Positions 25,611 through 35,871 are shown, numbered from the stretch's first letter. The stretch: 64,000 nucleotides of DNA from Halovenus sp037080055 (GCF_037080055.1 NZ_JBAOJI010000002.1:506903-570902); one strand, 5' to 3'. Notes: generated by a model from the letters alone, not told the origin. Made by a program: numbers and translations.

Positions 25611-26738
25611 TTATTTCCTGTGTTCGATAATTTCTTGTAGCCGTTGTATTACATATTTATCACTGTACTGGGCAACATGGTCGTATCCTCTATCAGCTAA
25701 GAACTGTCGTTCTGACGTATTCTCTAAAAGGTAAGTAATTCTATCACAAAAATTGTCAAGATTATTCTCTTCAACAATATATTTTTGGTGGTCCTCTGGA
25801 CTGATTTCTCGGATACCACCAACATTCGTACTAACGAATGGGCACTTTGCTGCCATTGATTCAAGAAGTACCCTTGGGAAGCCTTCAGACCGAGATGGGA
25901 GGATATATATGTCGGATGCTTTATAATATTTGATTGCTTCATTATTTGGAACTTTACCTTTGAGTATGACTGAGTCGCAGAGGTTAGAATCATTAAGTCT
26001 ACGCTTTAATTTCTTATAGTACGGTCCATCACCAACCACAACCAATTTTATGTCTTTATTTTTTGTTTCCAAGTGGTCAGCAATCTCAGGAATCCTGTCC
26101 GCACCCTTATGCTTTGCAACTCGATGCAGGTACAGTACAACCTGCTGATCGCTTGGGAGGCCCAGTTCGTTTCTAATCTTTTCGGGACTACCTAACTGAT
26201 CAAACCGGTCACGGTCAACCCAGTTTGGCAGCTCTTCTATTTGTTCTAATCTGATGTTGTAGGTATCGGAATAATAGTGACGCATAGTATCCGTCCCAGT
26301 AACTAACACATCCGTAAGATACAACGACAAGCGGAATCCAATGTATGACTTGAGCTGGGAAGCAATACCTGCCAATGATTTAGGAGAATCTCTAGCCTCT
26401 TCCATTTCTCCACAATTCCAGTACAACGATAGCGTATTTGGGAGGAATGATACAAATCCGCCAATAATTCCCCAATAGTATGAATAGTGTACGTATATAT
26501 TATTATATCCGCGAATTCTTAATGAAAGCAGGACCAATAATGTCTCTATCAATCTGAAAACCGATGAGCTGGTTTTTTGGATATATGTATTCATTCCCTC
26601 TATTTCGGACCCCCTTTCGACGACAACTTTTAAATCAAATTCAGTGTTTAATTCCTGCAACAATTCATACTCATAGTATAGGTGCTCTCCTGTATTCGGA
26701 TCGTACTCCGGCAATACATACACTAGTTTTTCAGTCAT
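25611..26738 (-). CDS. GT4-family glycosyltransferase
   Basis: This 375-residue enzyme has a C-terminal nucleotide-sugar domain: VVLYLHRVAKHKGADRIPEI, KLVVVGDGPYYKKLKRRL, then E-x7-E EGFPRVLLE with SMAAKCPFVSTNVGGIREI. A hydrophobic stretch around residues 62-100 suggests membrane contact. It is the last gene of a minus-strand operon, its ATG overlapping the upstream gene's stop by 4 nt. Confidence 0.88.
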   Translation of the reverse strand: MTEKLVYVLPEYDPNTGEHLYYEYELLQELNTEFDLKVVVERGSEIEGMNTYIQKTSSSVFRLIETLLVLLSLRIRGYNNIYVHYSYYWGIIGGFVSFLPNTLSLYWNCGEMEEARDSPKSLAGIASQLKSYIGFRLSLYLTDVLVTGTDTMRHYYSDTYNIRLEQIEELPNWVDRDRFDQLGSPEKIRNELGLPSDQQVVLYLHRVAKHKGADRIPEIADHLETKNKDIKLVVVGDGPYYKKLKRRLNDSNLCDSVILKGKVPNNEAIKYYKASDIYILPSRSEGFPRVLLESMAAKCPFVSTNVGGIREISPEDHQKYIVEENNLDNFCDRITYLLENTSERQFLADRGYDHVAQYSDKYVIQRLQEIIEHRK

Positions 26739-27910
26739 TTATTTATGTCACACCTTTCATTTGAGGCATATCCAACAGTAAGCCACGCGGATACAAGTTC
26801 TTCAGCTAATGTCTCCGGATTATATTGATTAGATACAAATTTTTTAGCTTGTTTTCCCATATTGATGATTTTATTTTTATCATTATAGAGCTTACTTAAT
26901 GATTCAGCAATGGCCTGTGGGGAATCTTCATCTAATAGAATACCTGTTTCTCCATCATTTATGATTTCTAAAGCACCTCTAGTCCGTGTTGCGACGACTG
27001 GTGTAGCATAATAAAATGATTCGATAATCACCCTGCCAAATGTCTCACGCTTAGATGGTAGTACTGTGATCGTTGCAGATCGGTAGTATTGACCAATCTG
27101 ATCGTAATCTACAACGCCTGTAAATGTTATCATGTCTTCAATACCCAATTCTTGTGAGTGACTTTCTAGCTGCTGCCGCTCTGGTCCATCTCCAACAATG
27201 ACTAATTCAATATTGGGAATAGTATCTTGTAACATAGCAACTGTTTCGATTAAATTATGTACATTCTTTAATTCAACCAAACGTCCTATAAATAGTATTG
27301 TCATATTGTCTGTCTGATCATCTATATTAATATCATTATTGTCAATTAGTTCAGAAACGGGGGTGTAATTCAAATGTATCTTATCTTTTTCCAATCCTAA
27401 TTTGTCTACACAGTAGCTTCTACCAGTAGTATTCGTTACCCGAATAGCATCGGCAAGCGGGAGAATCTTTTTACCAACTTTTCTCTTTATCCTATTTTTA
27501 TATTGCTCTTTTAGCCATTTAGGATCATCTAAATTGGAAGGTCGAAGCTCGGCAAAATAAGGAATATCATATAACTCCCCTAATAATAATCCGACTAAAC
27601 CATCATCAAATGGAGTTTGAGAAACAATCAAATCAATTCTATTATTATTACATATTTTGTTGCCAGTCCGGAATGCATCTTTTGGAAACAGTAGCCGATG
27701 ACGAGACCGGGTTGGATATACTACAAGATTCTCATTCAATTCATAACGACGGTCAAGATCTCTATTTTTTGATAAAACAACCGAATGAATTGTACTCCCG
27801 TCTTTGAACCTGGATAAGGTATCAGCATACAATAGATGTCGTTCACGCGTATCTCCTGGTCCCTCTGATTCTAATACAGAGTCATCTAAGCTTATCAGAA
27901 GTACATTCAT
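26735..27910 (-). CDS. GT4-family glycosyltransferase
   Basis: This 391-residue enzyme has TILFIGRLVELKNVHNLIET, ELVIVGDGPERQQLESHS and E-x7-E in ETFGRVIIE with SFYYATPVVATRTRGALEII. The N-terminal part has the DLIVSQTPFDDGLVGLLLGE acceptor-side pattern. It is the middle gene of the operon, starting 6 nt after the AlkP-superfamily gene ends. Confidence 0.88.
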   Translation of the reverse strand: MNVLLISLDDSVLESEGPGDTRERHLLYADTLSRFKDGSTIHSVVLSKNRDLDRRYELNENLVVYPTRSRHRLLFPKDAFRTGNKICNNNRIDLIVSQTPFDDGLVGLLLGELYDIPYFAELRPSNLDDPKWLKEQYKNRIKRKVGKKILPLADAIRVTNTTGRSYCVDKLGLEKDKIHLNYTPVSELIDNNDINIDDQTDNMTILFIGRLVELKNVHNLIETVAMLQDTIPNIELVIVGDGPERQQLESHSQELGIEDMITFTGVVDYDQIGQYYRSATITVLPSKRETFGRVIIESFYYATPVVATRTRGALEIINDGETGILLDEDSPQAIAESLSKLYNDKNKIINMGKQAKKFVSNQYNPETLAEELVSAWLTVGYASNERCDINK

Positions 27911-27916
27911 ATGATG

Positions 27917-28840
27917 TTACTCAATGTATCCTAATTTTTTGAGTCGTTCCTGCACAGAGGACGACGTTCCTGACTGTTCCGCAGGGGAATGGTCTAATTT
28001 AATATTCTTACGGGTATCGTATTCTAACTCATACCAAGGCACATCAACTAACGCTGAAATCCGTGGACCGCCGTGGCCGTAAATTCGCCACGGAAGAGAC
28101 TTTGATGGATCCCCAAATGACTCCCCATGATCTGATGTCACAATCGTTTTTCCAACAAGCTCCTCTGATAATTTCTCCACGGCTGGGAACACTTTTCTCA
28201 GGTTGTCCCGATAAGCATTTCGCAACTTGGTTTCTCGCAGCTCCCCCTTAGCAAAAAGACGCCATGGATTCCGTGCCTTTTTACGAATCCCACTGTCACT
28301 TTTTTCAAACTCTCTCTCAATCTGTGTTGCTCCGACAAAGGGGTGATGTGGTTGAAGAAAGTGAATGATGAGACGCTTGTTTGGGTAGTCGCTGTTGGCC
28401 TGGAGTGCTGAATTTAAAACAGTCTCTGGTAAAATAGCACCCGCTTTTTTATCTTTTTCAGTGGCATCAACGTATTCTGTTTTATAAAATGGATCATCCA
28501 GTACAGTTGTAACAAACGGATTCACGGTAACATATACGATATCATTATATTCATCGGGAAAATTTCGTTCGAGAAATTTGACCGTTCGAGTCCCTTTGGA
28601 TTTGACTTTTGATAACGTACCACTACAGGAAAGTTCGGGCTCCAAGTCACGGAAAGTGTCGAACCGACAAGCATCAAGTATTATACAATTATCCCAGTCT
28701 TCTGAAAGAAGATCAACGCCTTCGTTCTGTTCAATAGGGGAATATATAGCCTCGGCCAATTTTTTTAACCCACGATACCGTATCCATTCGACTGGAGAAT
28801 CACTTGATAGTAACCTCTGTAGAGCGTCTGTCGTAGTCAT
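27917..28840 (-). CDS. AlkP-superfamily protein (sulfatase-like), short form
   Basis: This 307-residue protein has the first metal site NCIILDACRFDTFRDL and the second TIVTSDHGESFGDPSKSLPW followed by YGHGG. The normal nucleophile signature is not visible; only a Thr-rich VKSKGTRTVKFL segment lies there. It is shorter than the two related proteins at 13441 and 15913. It probably modifies a glycan or its lipid carrier. A TATA-like CTTATAATG (28862-28870) 26 nt upstream of the ATG supports a leaderless start. First gene of a three-gene operon with two glycosyltransferases. Confidence 0.75.
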   Translation of the reverse strand: MTTTDALQRLLSSDSPVEWIRYRGLKKLAEAIYSPIEQNEGVDLLSEDWDNCIILDACRFDTFRDLEPELSCSGTLSKVKSKGTRTVKFLERNFPDEYNDIVYVTVNPFVTTVLDDPFYKTEYVDATEKDKKAGAILPETVLNSALQANSDYPNKRLIIHFLQPHHPFVGATQIEREFEKSDSGIRKKARNPWRLFAKGELRETKLRNAYRDNLRKVFPAVEKLSEELVGKTIVTSDHGESFGDPSKSLPWRIYGHGGPRISALVDVPWYELEYDTRKNIKLDHSPAEQSGTSSSVQERLKKLGYIE

Positions 28841-29041
28841 TTTAATTTATACTCCTCTACCCATTATAAGAATGTTTCGCACATAACCCCACGTAGAAAT
28901 ATTGCCTTTGTCTGTCATTCAGTAATCTATTTAGCCAAATTTCTCTTTTGATTTCATATTTATACCTACATTTACCCTCCCAAAGCGGTGGGGAGCCTGA
29001 GAACGAAAGATATTCATACAAAACGAATAGTTAGAAACTGT

Positions 29042-30019
29042 ATGGCCATTCTCGTAACAGGTGGTAGTGGATTTATCGGTTCCCATATGGTTGAACATCT
29101 GATAGATGTTCAAGACGAGAATATTCTTATCCTAGATAATTTCTCCACAGGCTCCAAAAATAATATTTCCCATCTCGATTCTGACCAAATAGATATTATT
29201 ACTGGAGATATTCGTAACTCAGATCTTTTTTCTTCCTTAGACAGCAATATTTCCGCAATTTACCATTTCGCAGCAGCGGTCGGAGTAAAAAAAGTATTAG
29301 AGGACCCCCTTTATTCGTTTCAAACTAATCTTCATGGTACGGAGAATATTATTAGGGCTGCTGTCGAAGCAGAGGTACCCATATTTTTAGCCTCGACATC
29401 AGAGATATACGGAAAGAACGAGAAAGTCCCACTCAGTGAAAATGATGACCGTCTGATTGGTCCAATTAGCGTGCCAAGGTGGGGGTATGCTACTTCTAAA
29501 GCAACGGATGAATTTTTGTCACTCTTGCACTATGAGCAGAGTGGACTTCCTGTGAGAATCGGTCGATTTTTTAATATAGTGGGCCCGCGCCAAACTGGGC
29601 AGTATGGCATGGTAATTCCACGATTCGTTGAACAAGCGCTCAATGGAGAGCCAATTACAGTTTATGGAGACGGTACACAAACAAGAAGTTTCACGCACGT
29701 CAAAGATGCCGTCAAGATAACTTATGACTTAATGAAGTCTCCTGAAGCTTGTGGGGAAGCAGTCAATATTGGAACCTCAAATCCGACGACGATCAACCAG
29801 CTTGCAAACCGGGTTATTGAACTCACAGACTCGGACTCAGATATCGAATATATTCCTTTTGAGGAGGTTTATAATGATGACTTTGAGGAACCTTCGGAGC
29901 GGGAGCCAGATTTGTCAAAGTTACAAAACTTGATCGGGTGGAAGCCTACCACCGATCTTGATAGAATACTAAAAGATGTAATCGACACCAGGATTGGGAA
30001 TGATGCTGTGACTATATGA
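29042..30019 (+). CDS. NAD-dependent nucleotide-sugar epimerase/dehydratase
   Basis: This 325-residue extended SDR has the Rossmann loop LVTGGSGFIGSHMVEHL, active-site STSEIYG and YATSK (Tyr-x3-Lys), and the C-terminal GDGTQTRSFTHVKDAV segment common to UDP-glucose 4-epimerases and UDP-glucuronate decarboxylases. A TATA-like TATTCATA (29011-29018) lies 27 nt before ATG 29042. Its stop overlaps the start of the UDP-sugar dehydrogenase by 4 nt, so both are likely made together for nucleotide-sugar supply. The exact substrate is not determinable. Confidence 0.88.
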   Translation: MAILVTGGSGFIGSHMVEHLIDVQDENILILDNFSTGSKNNISHLDSDQIDIITGDIRNSDLFSSLDSNISAIYHFAAAVGVKKVLEDPLYSFQTNLHGTENIIRAAVEAEVPIFLASTSEIYGKNEKVPLSENDDRLIGPISVPRWGYATSKATDEFLSLLHYEQSGLPVRIGRFFNIVGPRQTGQYGMVIPRFVEQALNGEPITVYGDGTQTRSFTHVKDAVKITYDLMKSPEACGEAVNIGTSNPTTINQLANRVIELTDSDSDIEYIPFEEVYNDDFEEPSEREPDLSKLQNLIGWKPTTDLDRILKDVIDTRIGNDAVTI

Positions 30020-31323
30020 CCGTGTCTACCAACAATTCTCTTCACCAACAAATTGATGATCGGAATACAAAAGTCGGCGTAATTGGATTGGGATATGTAG
30101 GTCTGCCTTTAGCAATAGCGCTGACAGAGGCGGGATTCCAAGTTGCGGGATTCGATATTGATGAATCTCGTGTCGCCAGGCTTCAAAAAGGTAGTAGCTA
30201 TGTGGATGACGTCAGCGATGCGGAAATTGAAAACGCGATCCAGCAAGGTTTTAATCCGGGAAGTACCCCCAGAACAATTGCTGGATGTAGAGCATACATT
30301 TTAGCGGTACCTACTGGCCTTGAGGGTGATGAACCTGACATGTCCGCCGTTGAATCGGCGGCGAAGATCGTGGCTGAATATTCCGGTAAAGAAGAAATAT
30401 TAGTAGTCGTTAGCAGCACTGTTTATCCGGGTGCTACCCGTGAGGTTGTTATTCCTACGGTAATGGGTGAGCGCGAAACGACGACTCATTTCGCCATGGT
30501 TCCAGAAAGGATTAACCCAGGTGGGGAGTATTCGATAGAAGAAATACCACTTGTTGTCGGTGCCAACACTGACTCCGCACGTGAGGCAGCGCAGCTACTA
30601 TTTGACCCAATTGTCTTAGAGACGTACCCAGTCCGTTCTACGACAACAGCGGAGTTAGCAAAAACTCTTGAGAACACATATCGGATGGTTAATATTGCAC
30701 TTGTTAATGAACTTATAACGCTCTCAGAGGGAATTGATGGGCAAGTGTGGGATGCGATTAATGCAGCAGCAACTAAACCGTTCGGATTCCAGGCATTTCG
30801 GCCAGGCCCAGGTGTGGGAGGTCACTGTATCCCAGTTGATCCGCAGTTTTTGACATGGCGTGCTAAGCAAATTGGAGCAGAAGTCTCCTTTATCGAGGAT
30901 GCTCATCAAATAAACGAACAGATGCCGAGTTTTGTGCTTAACCGATTTGAATTACTTCTTCAGGCAAGAGGGATTAATTTGGCCGACGCTTCGCTTGTCG
31001 CACTTGGTGCCGCATACAAGCCAAACGTTGGTGATCTGCGGAATTCACCAGCGCTTCGTGTTATAAATCAATTCCCGGACACCGCAGAAGTTACGATCGT
31101 GGAACCTCATACTGCCGAGGCAAGCACAGGGCACACGTGGGTTCAGTCAGAAAAAGAGGCAGGTATCAAAGACGCAGATGCCACGATACTACTTGTTGAT
31201 CATGATGACTTTGATTTGAATTTTATTGGGAATGCATCAGATTTCATATTTGACTCACGGAATGTTATGCCAGACGAAATCAATGCTGACGTAGTAACAT
31301 TGGGGGAGTTCAACATTGATTAG
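30016..31323 (+). CDS. wecC: UDP-N-acetyl-D-mannosamine dehydrogenase-type enzyme
   Basis: This 435-residue member of the UDP-glucose/GDP-mannose dehydrogenase family has an N-terminal Rossmann VGVIGLGYVGLPLAIALTEA, MVPERINPGGEYSIEEIP, and the active-site Cys in GPGVGGHCIPVDPQFL, which favours the WecC-type (UDP-ManNAc to UDP-ManNAcA) branch. The C-terminal domain has LVALGAAYKPNVGDLRNSPA. It provides an acidic sugar for the glycan. It is translationally coupled to the epimerase gene. Confidence 0.88.
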   Translation: MTVSTNNSLHQQIDDRNTKVGVIGLGYVGLPLAIALTEAGFQVAGFDIDESRVARLQKGSSYVDDVSDAEIENAIQQGFNPGSTPRTIAGCRAYILAVPTGLEGDEPDMSAVESAAKIVAEYSGKEEILVVVSSTVYPGATREVVIPTVMGERETTTHFAMVPERINPGGEYSIEEIPLVVGANTDSAREAAQLLFDPIVLETYPVRSTTTAELAKTLENTYRMVNIALVNELITLSEGIDGQVWDAINAAATKPFGFQAFRPGPGVGGHCIPVDPQFLTWRAKQIGAEVSFIEDAHQINEQMPSFVLNRFELLLQARGINLADASLVALGAAYKPNVGDLRNSPALRVINQFPDTAEVTIVEPHTAEASTGHTWVQSEKEAGIKDADATILLVDHDDFDLNFIGNASDFIFDSRNVMPDEINADVVTLGEFNID

Positions 31324-32159
31324 GGGCGTCAATCTCTCCCCTATCACAGCCAGAGCAAAAATTCAGATTCTAGTAAATCAATCATGTGTATCATATTGCC
31401 TATTTACAACGTGTCTTGAACGGCGTGTTTAAGAGTGCTTCAGACCGGTTTCCGGTATAATTCTCGTCGTAGTTTGAACGCCATAATTACTGTGTCAGCT
31501 TATTCATAGAGCCGCTCTAATGAGGCGTCTCTAAACACAATCACACCCCGTACCTCAGAACAGTAAAATTCGGAAAGGGGTCTGTAGAAAACCCGTTGAC
31601 GAAGCAGTCAAAACCATTCTCGAAACTGTGCTTGATTTAACCAATAAATCTCTACTTAGCGGTTGATATCGAATATCTCTACAGCTTCGATGACGGATTC
31701 GACAGTATGTTACTCGTCTCAGGACACTATTTGAGCAGTAATCCGCTGTCGGTTCCTTCGTCTACTCTGGAGCGCCTCACTAAGAGAGTCCTGCCATAAT
31801 CGTTCTTTGTGATCGACAAGCTGTTCCGAAACCGCTTCTTGGACTGTGCCTGCATGTATTATACCTGCCTGGCGTTGAAAAATTACCACATTATTGTGTT
31901 GATACACTCGACATCGAACCGAGGTAATTCAGTATACTGTCCACTCACCATACTCCGCGTCCTGTTCGCTTTACGTTAGCCGCGGGAGTCGTTTGCGGCG
32001 AGCAGCGGCACAATCTGCGGAGTTACAAACCGGACATGTGGACTGGAGCAATGGTTTCGTCAGTACAGAACGCGAGACCCAGTCCGGTGCTGCCTGGGCC
32101 CACATATCTGTCCCAAGCGTGGACCTGATTATGAGCCAGGCAAGCGACTAGTTTGAGGT
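31324..32159. other. Gap with unassigned relics
   Basis: No intact gene can be supported. A 62-codon minus-strand frame (31719-31907, with AGTVQEAVSEQLVDHKERLW) reads as protein but matches nothing I know and may be a pseudogene end. The sequence around 31960-32150 has readable frames on both strands and no start. The AT-rich island ends here and GC-rich sequence begins. Confidence 0.45.
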
Positions 32160-33725
32160 TCAGTCTTGAGCCCGTTGTTTCTCTGTGTCCGATTCTGTCT
32201 CCGCTGACTCTATTGATTTTTCGCCTTGCTCCGGCGATGGTTCAGTGGGCGAGGTCGATGTTTTTGACTCGGTTTTTTCAGCATCTACTACTGGTTCGCT
32301 GCGAAAAGCCACCTTCATTGCATCCACCCCAACCAGCCACAACTGCCTGATTACGATCTTCAGATCAAACCAAAAAGACTGCTGGCGAATATACAAGAGA
32401 TCATACCGGAGCTTTTCTTCCGGTTCAGCCCCCGTCGCCTCGTTAATCTGCGCCAGTCCGGTCAACCCCGGCCGGACGAACCAGCGTCGCCGCCAGTTCC
32501 CGACACCCTGCTCAATATTAGTGTCGAGTTGCGGACGCTCGGGTCGTGGTCCGACCACGCTCATATCTCCGACGATGATCGACCAGAGTTGTGGGATTTC
32601 GTCGAGATGAGTCTTCCGAAGGATTCGACCGACTCGCGTTACCCGTGGATCAACACCGCCTTTGTCTTCCTCACTCAGCTTCGCACCACTCTCTGATTCT
32701 GCATCAGGGATCATACTCCGGAACTTCGAGACAGTGAAGGTATCGCCAAACGCCGCCGTCCGCTCATGACTGTACAAGATAGGTCCACCATCATCCAATT
32801 TGATTGCCAGACAGATGAGCAAGATCACCGGCGACAGCACGAGCAACGCCGTCCCTGCGAATGCGATATCAAAGAGCCGTTTTGCCACGTGCGTCTGCCA
32901 GTCCCACGGTTCGAGGTCCACAGATAGGAGAGACTCCCCAGTAAAGTCGTCAGTCAACACGTGATCCGCGTGGTCCTGATGCACCAGCGCGTTCACGCCA
33001 TGCTCGTAACATACCTCTAACGTCCCGAAAAATTCCTCGCGATCCGTCGCGGCAAACCCCAACAACACAGTATCTACGTCCTGCTCGACGATCACCTCCT
33101 CCAATCGTGCTAACCCACCCAAACACGGCAACTCATCCAACCGAGTAACCGACAACCCCCCATCGGTCACACTCACTTGCTCCGGCTCAACACCATCAGG
33201 CGCGTACGCGGAGGGCGGCGAGACATAGCCCAACACCGGCAACGCAGATGCCGACAGTAGCGATTCCATCGCGTCGGGATCATCGCCAACAATAATCGCC
33301 CGCGAGGTCGATTGTTCGGGTCGGCGAATCATAACCATGTACAGGGGCAACCACACGAACAGCACCGCCGTCGTCAGCATGAGCGTCGTCCGCGGCAAGC
33401 GATAGGTGTAGTTGAAATACCCCAGCGCGGCCAGTCCGACCATCGCTAACAGCACTCGCTTTTGAGTCACCAACAGTGTGTCCAGAATCCGCCGCGGTCG
33501 GGGCTTGAACAGCGGCCACATACTCGCCAGCACCACGACGAGCGCGGTCGCCGCTGCAAGCGTTACGTCACCGTTCGTCAGTACCTCCGGGGCCGGACGC
33601 CCGAGATACGGCACCTGCGCGAACGTCTCGTGAACTGGCTGGAGATTCGTGAGGAAAATCGCGATGAGAGTGAGGGCCGCAGTTCCGAGGATACTCGTTA
33701 GCCGATACTGCCACCCCCGATCCAT
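32160..33725 (-). CDS. Polyprenyl-phosphate sugar-1-phosphate transferase (WbaP/PglC type)
   Basis: This 521-residue protein starts at ATG 33725, chosen because TTTATA (minus, 33751-33756) lies 28 nt upstream. The N-terminal half has four to five membrane helices and a CoA-binding-like domain (RAIIVGDDPDAMESLLSASA). A further helix follows, then the catalytic bacterial-sugar-transferase domain with FTVSKFRSMIPDAE, HLDEIPQLWSIIVGDMSVVG, PRPERP and VRPGLTGLAQI. It starts glycan assembly by loading the first sugar phosphate on the lipid carrier. The acidic C-terminal ~40 residues are a Ser/Glu/Thr tail. Confidence 0.9.
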   Translation of the reverse strand: MDRGWQYRLTSILGTAALTLIAIFLTNLQPVHETFAQVPYLGRPAPEVLTNGDVTLAAATALVVVLASMWPLFKPRPRRILDTLLVTQKRVLLAMVGLAALGYFNYTYRLPRTTLMLTTAVLFVWLPLYMVMIRRPEQSTSRAIIVGDDPDAMESLLSASALPVLGYVSPPSAYAPDGVEPEQVSVTDGGLSVTRLDELPCLGGLARLEEVIVEQDVDTVLLGFAATDREEFFGTLEVCYEHGVNALVHQDHADHVLTDDFTGESLLSVDLEPWDWQTHVAKRLFDIAFAGTALLVLSPVILLICLAIKLDDGGPILYSHERTAAFGDTFTVSKFRSMIPDAESESGAKLSEEDKGGVDPRVTRVGRILRKTHLDEIPQLWSIIVGDMSVVGPRPERPQLDTNIEQGVGNWRRRWFVRPGLTGLAQINEATGAEPEEKLRYDLLYIRQQSFWFDLKIVIRQLWLVGVDAMKVAFRSEPVVDAEKTESKTSTSPTEPSPEQGEKSIESAETESDTEKQRAQD

Positions 33726-34047
33726 TACCAGAACCAATTGTCAGCAGCGATATAAAGTCTGCGAAGAGTTCGGATCTGGACCGCTCACCGCTGTCATTGG
33801 CTGTTTTGTTGTATCCACGATCACAATATTCGCCCGGAGCGTCACTCTACCGTAATCTAGTTCGTCGACGACGGCTGACAAACTTCCGGTGATCTGAAAC
33901 CGTGATCAGAACAGATGAAACGTCTGAACTGGCAAAATTTGGTCACAACGGTCGTCTCGAGAAACACCGGCTTTGGAGACTCGCTGCCCATTCGGCGAGC
34001 GCAGATACGAGCGTTTTTATACGAACAGGAAAGCACTTTCGGCTGAC
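33726..34047. promoter_or_regulatory. Divergent promoter region
   Basis: It holds the minus-strand TATA box (33751-33756) for the sugar transferase and a plus-strand TTTTTATAC (34015-34023) about 29 nt before the surface-protein start at 34048. No gene is seen between them. Confidence 0.5.
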
Positions 34048-35853
34048 ATGATTGATCGGATCGTCGGCGCGTTCCTCGCCACTTGTCTCTTCGTCAGCCT
34101 CTGCGGTCTGATTACACCGGTCGCCGGGGCCCCGATGCAGGATGGACAACTCGAAGACGACGCTGAGAGTGTTGTTCCTGCCGTCGAGGAGCGAAACCGC
34201 TCCGCGGACCGTCCGTTCGCCGAGGCAGGGCTCGACCGGACCGTGTCCGTCGGGGAGACAGTCTACCTCGATGCGTACGGTTCCCGCGCCGCAGCGGGAA
34301 CGCTCACCGCCTACGAGTGGCGTATCGAGCGCCCGGATGGGACGACTACTACGCCGGCCTGTTCTACCTGCGAACTCACGCAATTCCGCCCGACGGAACC
34401 CGGCCAGTACAACGTCACCGTCACCGTTGAGGACGAGGCCGGCCGAATCGCTTCGGATACGCTGTACGTGACCGTTCTCGATCAGCCGGCTCCGAACGCG
34501 ACCCTCTCTGGACCAGACGAGATAAACCTGAACGACACTGCTCGAATCGACCTGAATGCGTCTGCATCGGCCGGCGAACTCGCTGCCGTCGAGTGGTACG
34601 TCGACGGAGACTATCGCGAGGGGCAATTTCTGGAGACGGACTCTTTCGAGGATACACTCGAGTTCTCGCCTGACACTGTGGGCAAACACACCATCTCGGC
34701 GGTGGTTCGAAACGACAACGGGACTGCCCGGCGAGTGAGGCACGAACTCGTTGCCAGAGAGATCGCTTCCTTCGAGGTCGAGATCACCGACGCGGCTGAG
34801 ACCGTCGAAGCGGGACAGTACTGGGCGCCGGAATTCGAGGTGACGAACACTGACTCCATCACCGACACACAGGAGATCTCACTGAGCATCTCCGGCGGCC
34901 CATCGACCGTTGACTCGGAGACGATCACGCTCGATCCCGGTGAAACACAGACTTTCGATGACTCGATCTGGGGGCCGCCAATGCTCGCCTGGTTCACCTC
35001 CGAGTCGGACGATGGCCCGTTCACCGCAACTGTCGCGTCCGAGACCAGTAATGACACTACTACTGCCGAGGTGCTTCAGCCAGCCTACTTCGATATCGAA
35101 ATTATCGACACAGAGGTCTTTACCATCAGAACTCCCAGCGGCGAGTCAGAATCACTCTCGATCGACCTTCGTGTGACAAACACTGGCGAGCAAACAAAGA
35201 GAGGAAACCCCCTGTACACATTCGATCCCGACGAAACTCTGGCGTGGGAGCACACTGCGGCAGGATATATTACCCTCGATCCGGGTGAATCTAGAACCAT
35301 CGACTTCAGTTCTGGCCTGTACGAACCATCGGACGACACACTGTATACCCGCACTGAAGACGACCGCGAAACGCAGCGAATCGGCGGCAGTGGTGGTGGC
35401 GGCAATGGTGGTGATTCGTCCAGCAGCAGTAGCGGATGCGATGCCCCGGATAACTGCATCGTCTACGAAGTCTCGGTCGAAAACACCGACATGCTTTCCG
35501 GCGAATACCGCAACTTCGGGCGGGTGACTATCGCTAAAAGCCCAGAAGAAGCGTACTCGCAAACCGAGTGGATCACGATGTCCGATGAAGACCATCCGTA
35601 TGCCGCCTCACCAGATCACATGACTGGCTCGTCTCCGGGTTCTACCGTCGGGGCGGAGGACAAGGGCGATGTCAAGACAAGTGGGAATTTTGTCTCAGGT
35701 TACGAGGCGGACTCGGGCACGCTTGGCGAAGCATGGATCAATATCGGCGACAATATCGGCGGTTCTGGTGTCGTGAAGCTACAGATCACCCGCGGCGGAG
35801 ACGGTGATGGCGGTGGCGGGGGTGGTGGAGGTGGTGAAAAACCAGGCGGTTAA
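34048..35853 (+). CDS. Secreted PKD-domain surface protein
   Basis: This 601-residue protein from ATG 34048, supported by a TATA-like box 29 nt upstream, begins with a Sec signal (DRIVGAFLATCLFVSLCGLI, cleavage likely after PVAGA). Two PKD/Ig-like domains follow (…YEWRIERPDGT… and …VEWYVDGDYREGQ…). Two CARDB-like repeats come next, with LDPGETQTFDDSIWG and LDPGESRTIDFSSG. A Gly/Ser linker, a final domain with two Cys (GCDAPDNC) and a poly-Gly tail end it. It has many N-x-S/T sites, so it may be glycosylated. No membrane anchor is visible at the C-terminus. Role unknown, likely cell-surface binding. Confidence 0.8.
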   Translation: MIDRIVGAFLATCLFVSLCGLITPVAGAPMQDGQLEDDAESVVPAVEERNRSADRPFAEAGLDRTVSVGETVYLDAYGSRAAAGTLTAYEWRIERPDGTTTTPACSTCELTQFRPTEPGQYNVTVTVEDEAGRIASDTLYVTVLDQPAPNATLSGPDEINLNDTARIDLNASASAGELAAVEWYVDGDYREGQFLETDSFEDTLEFSPDTVGKHTISAVVRNDNGTARRVRHELVAREIASFEVEITDAAETVEAGQYWAPEFEVTNTDSITDTQEISLSISGGPSTVDSETITLDPGETQTFDDSIWGPPMLAWFTSESDDGPFTATVASETSNDTTTAEVLQPAYFDIEIIDTEVFTIRTPSGESESLSIDLRVTNTGEQTKRGNPLYTFDPDETLAWEHTAAGYITLDPGESRTIDFSSGLYEPSDDTLYTRTEDDRETQRIGGSGGGGNGGDSSSSSSGCDAPDNCIVYEVSVENTDMLSGEYRNFGRVTIAKSPEEAYSQTEWITMSDEDHPYAASPDHMTGSSPGSTVGAEDKGDVKTSGNFVSGYEADSGTLGEAWINIGDNIGGSGVVKLQITRGGDGDGGGGGGGGGEKPGG

Positions 35854-35871
35854 TGTGAGAAAATCACTCAG

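Noticed and set aside
33943..34743. 266-aa minus-strand ORF opposite the PKD protein
   Set aside because: The plus-strand protein has a signal peptide, PKD domains and a TATA box at the right distance. The opposite frame is Arg/Cys-rich shadow.
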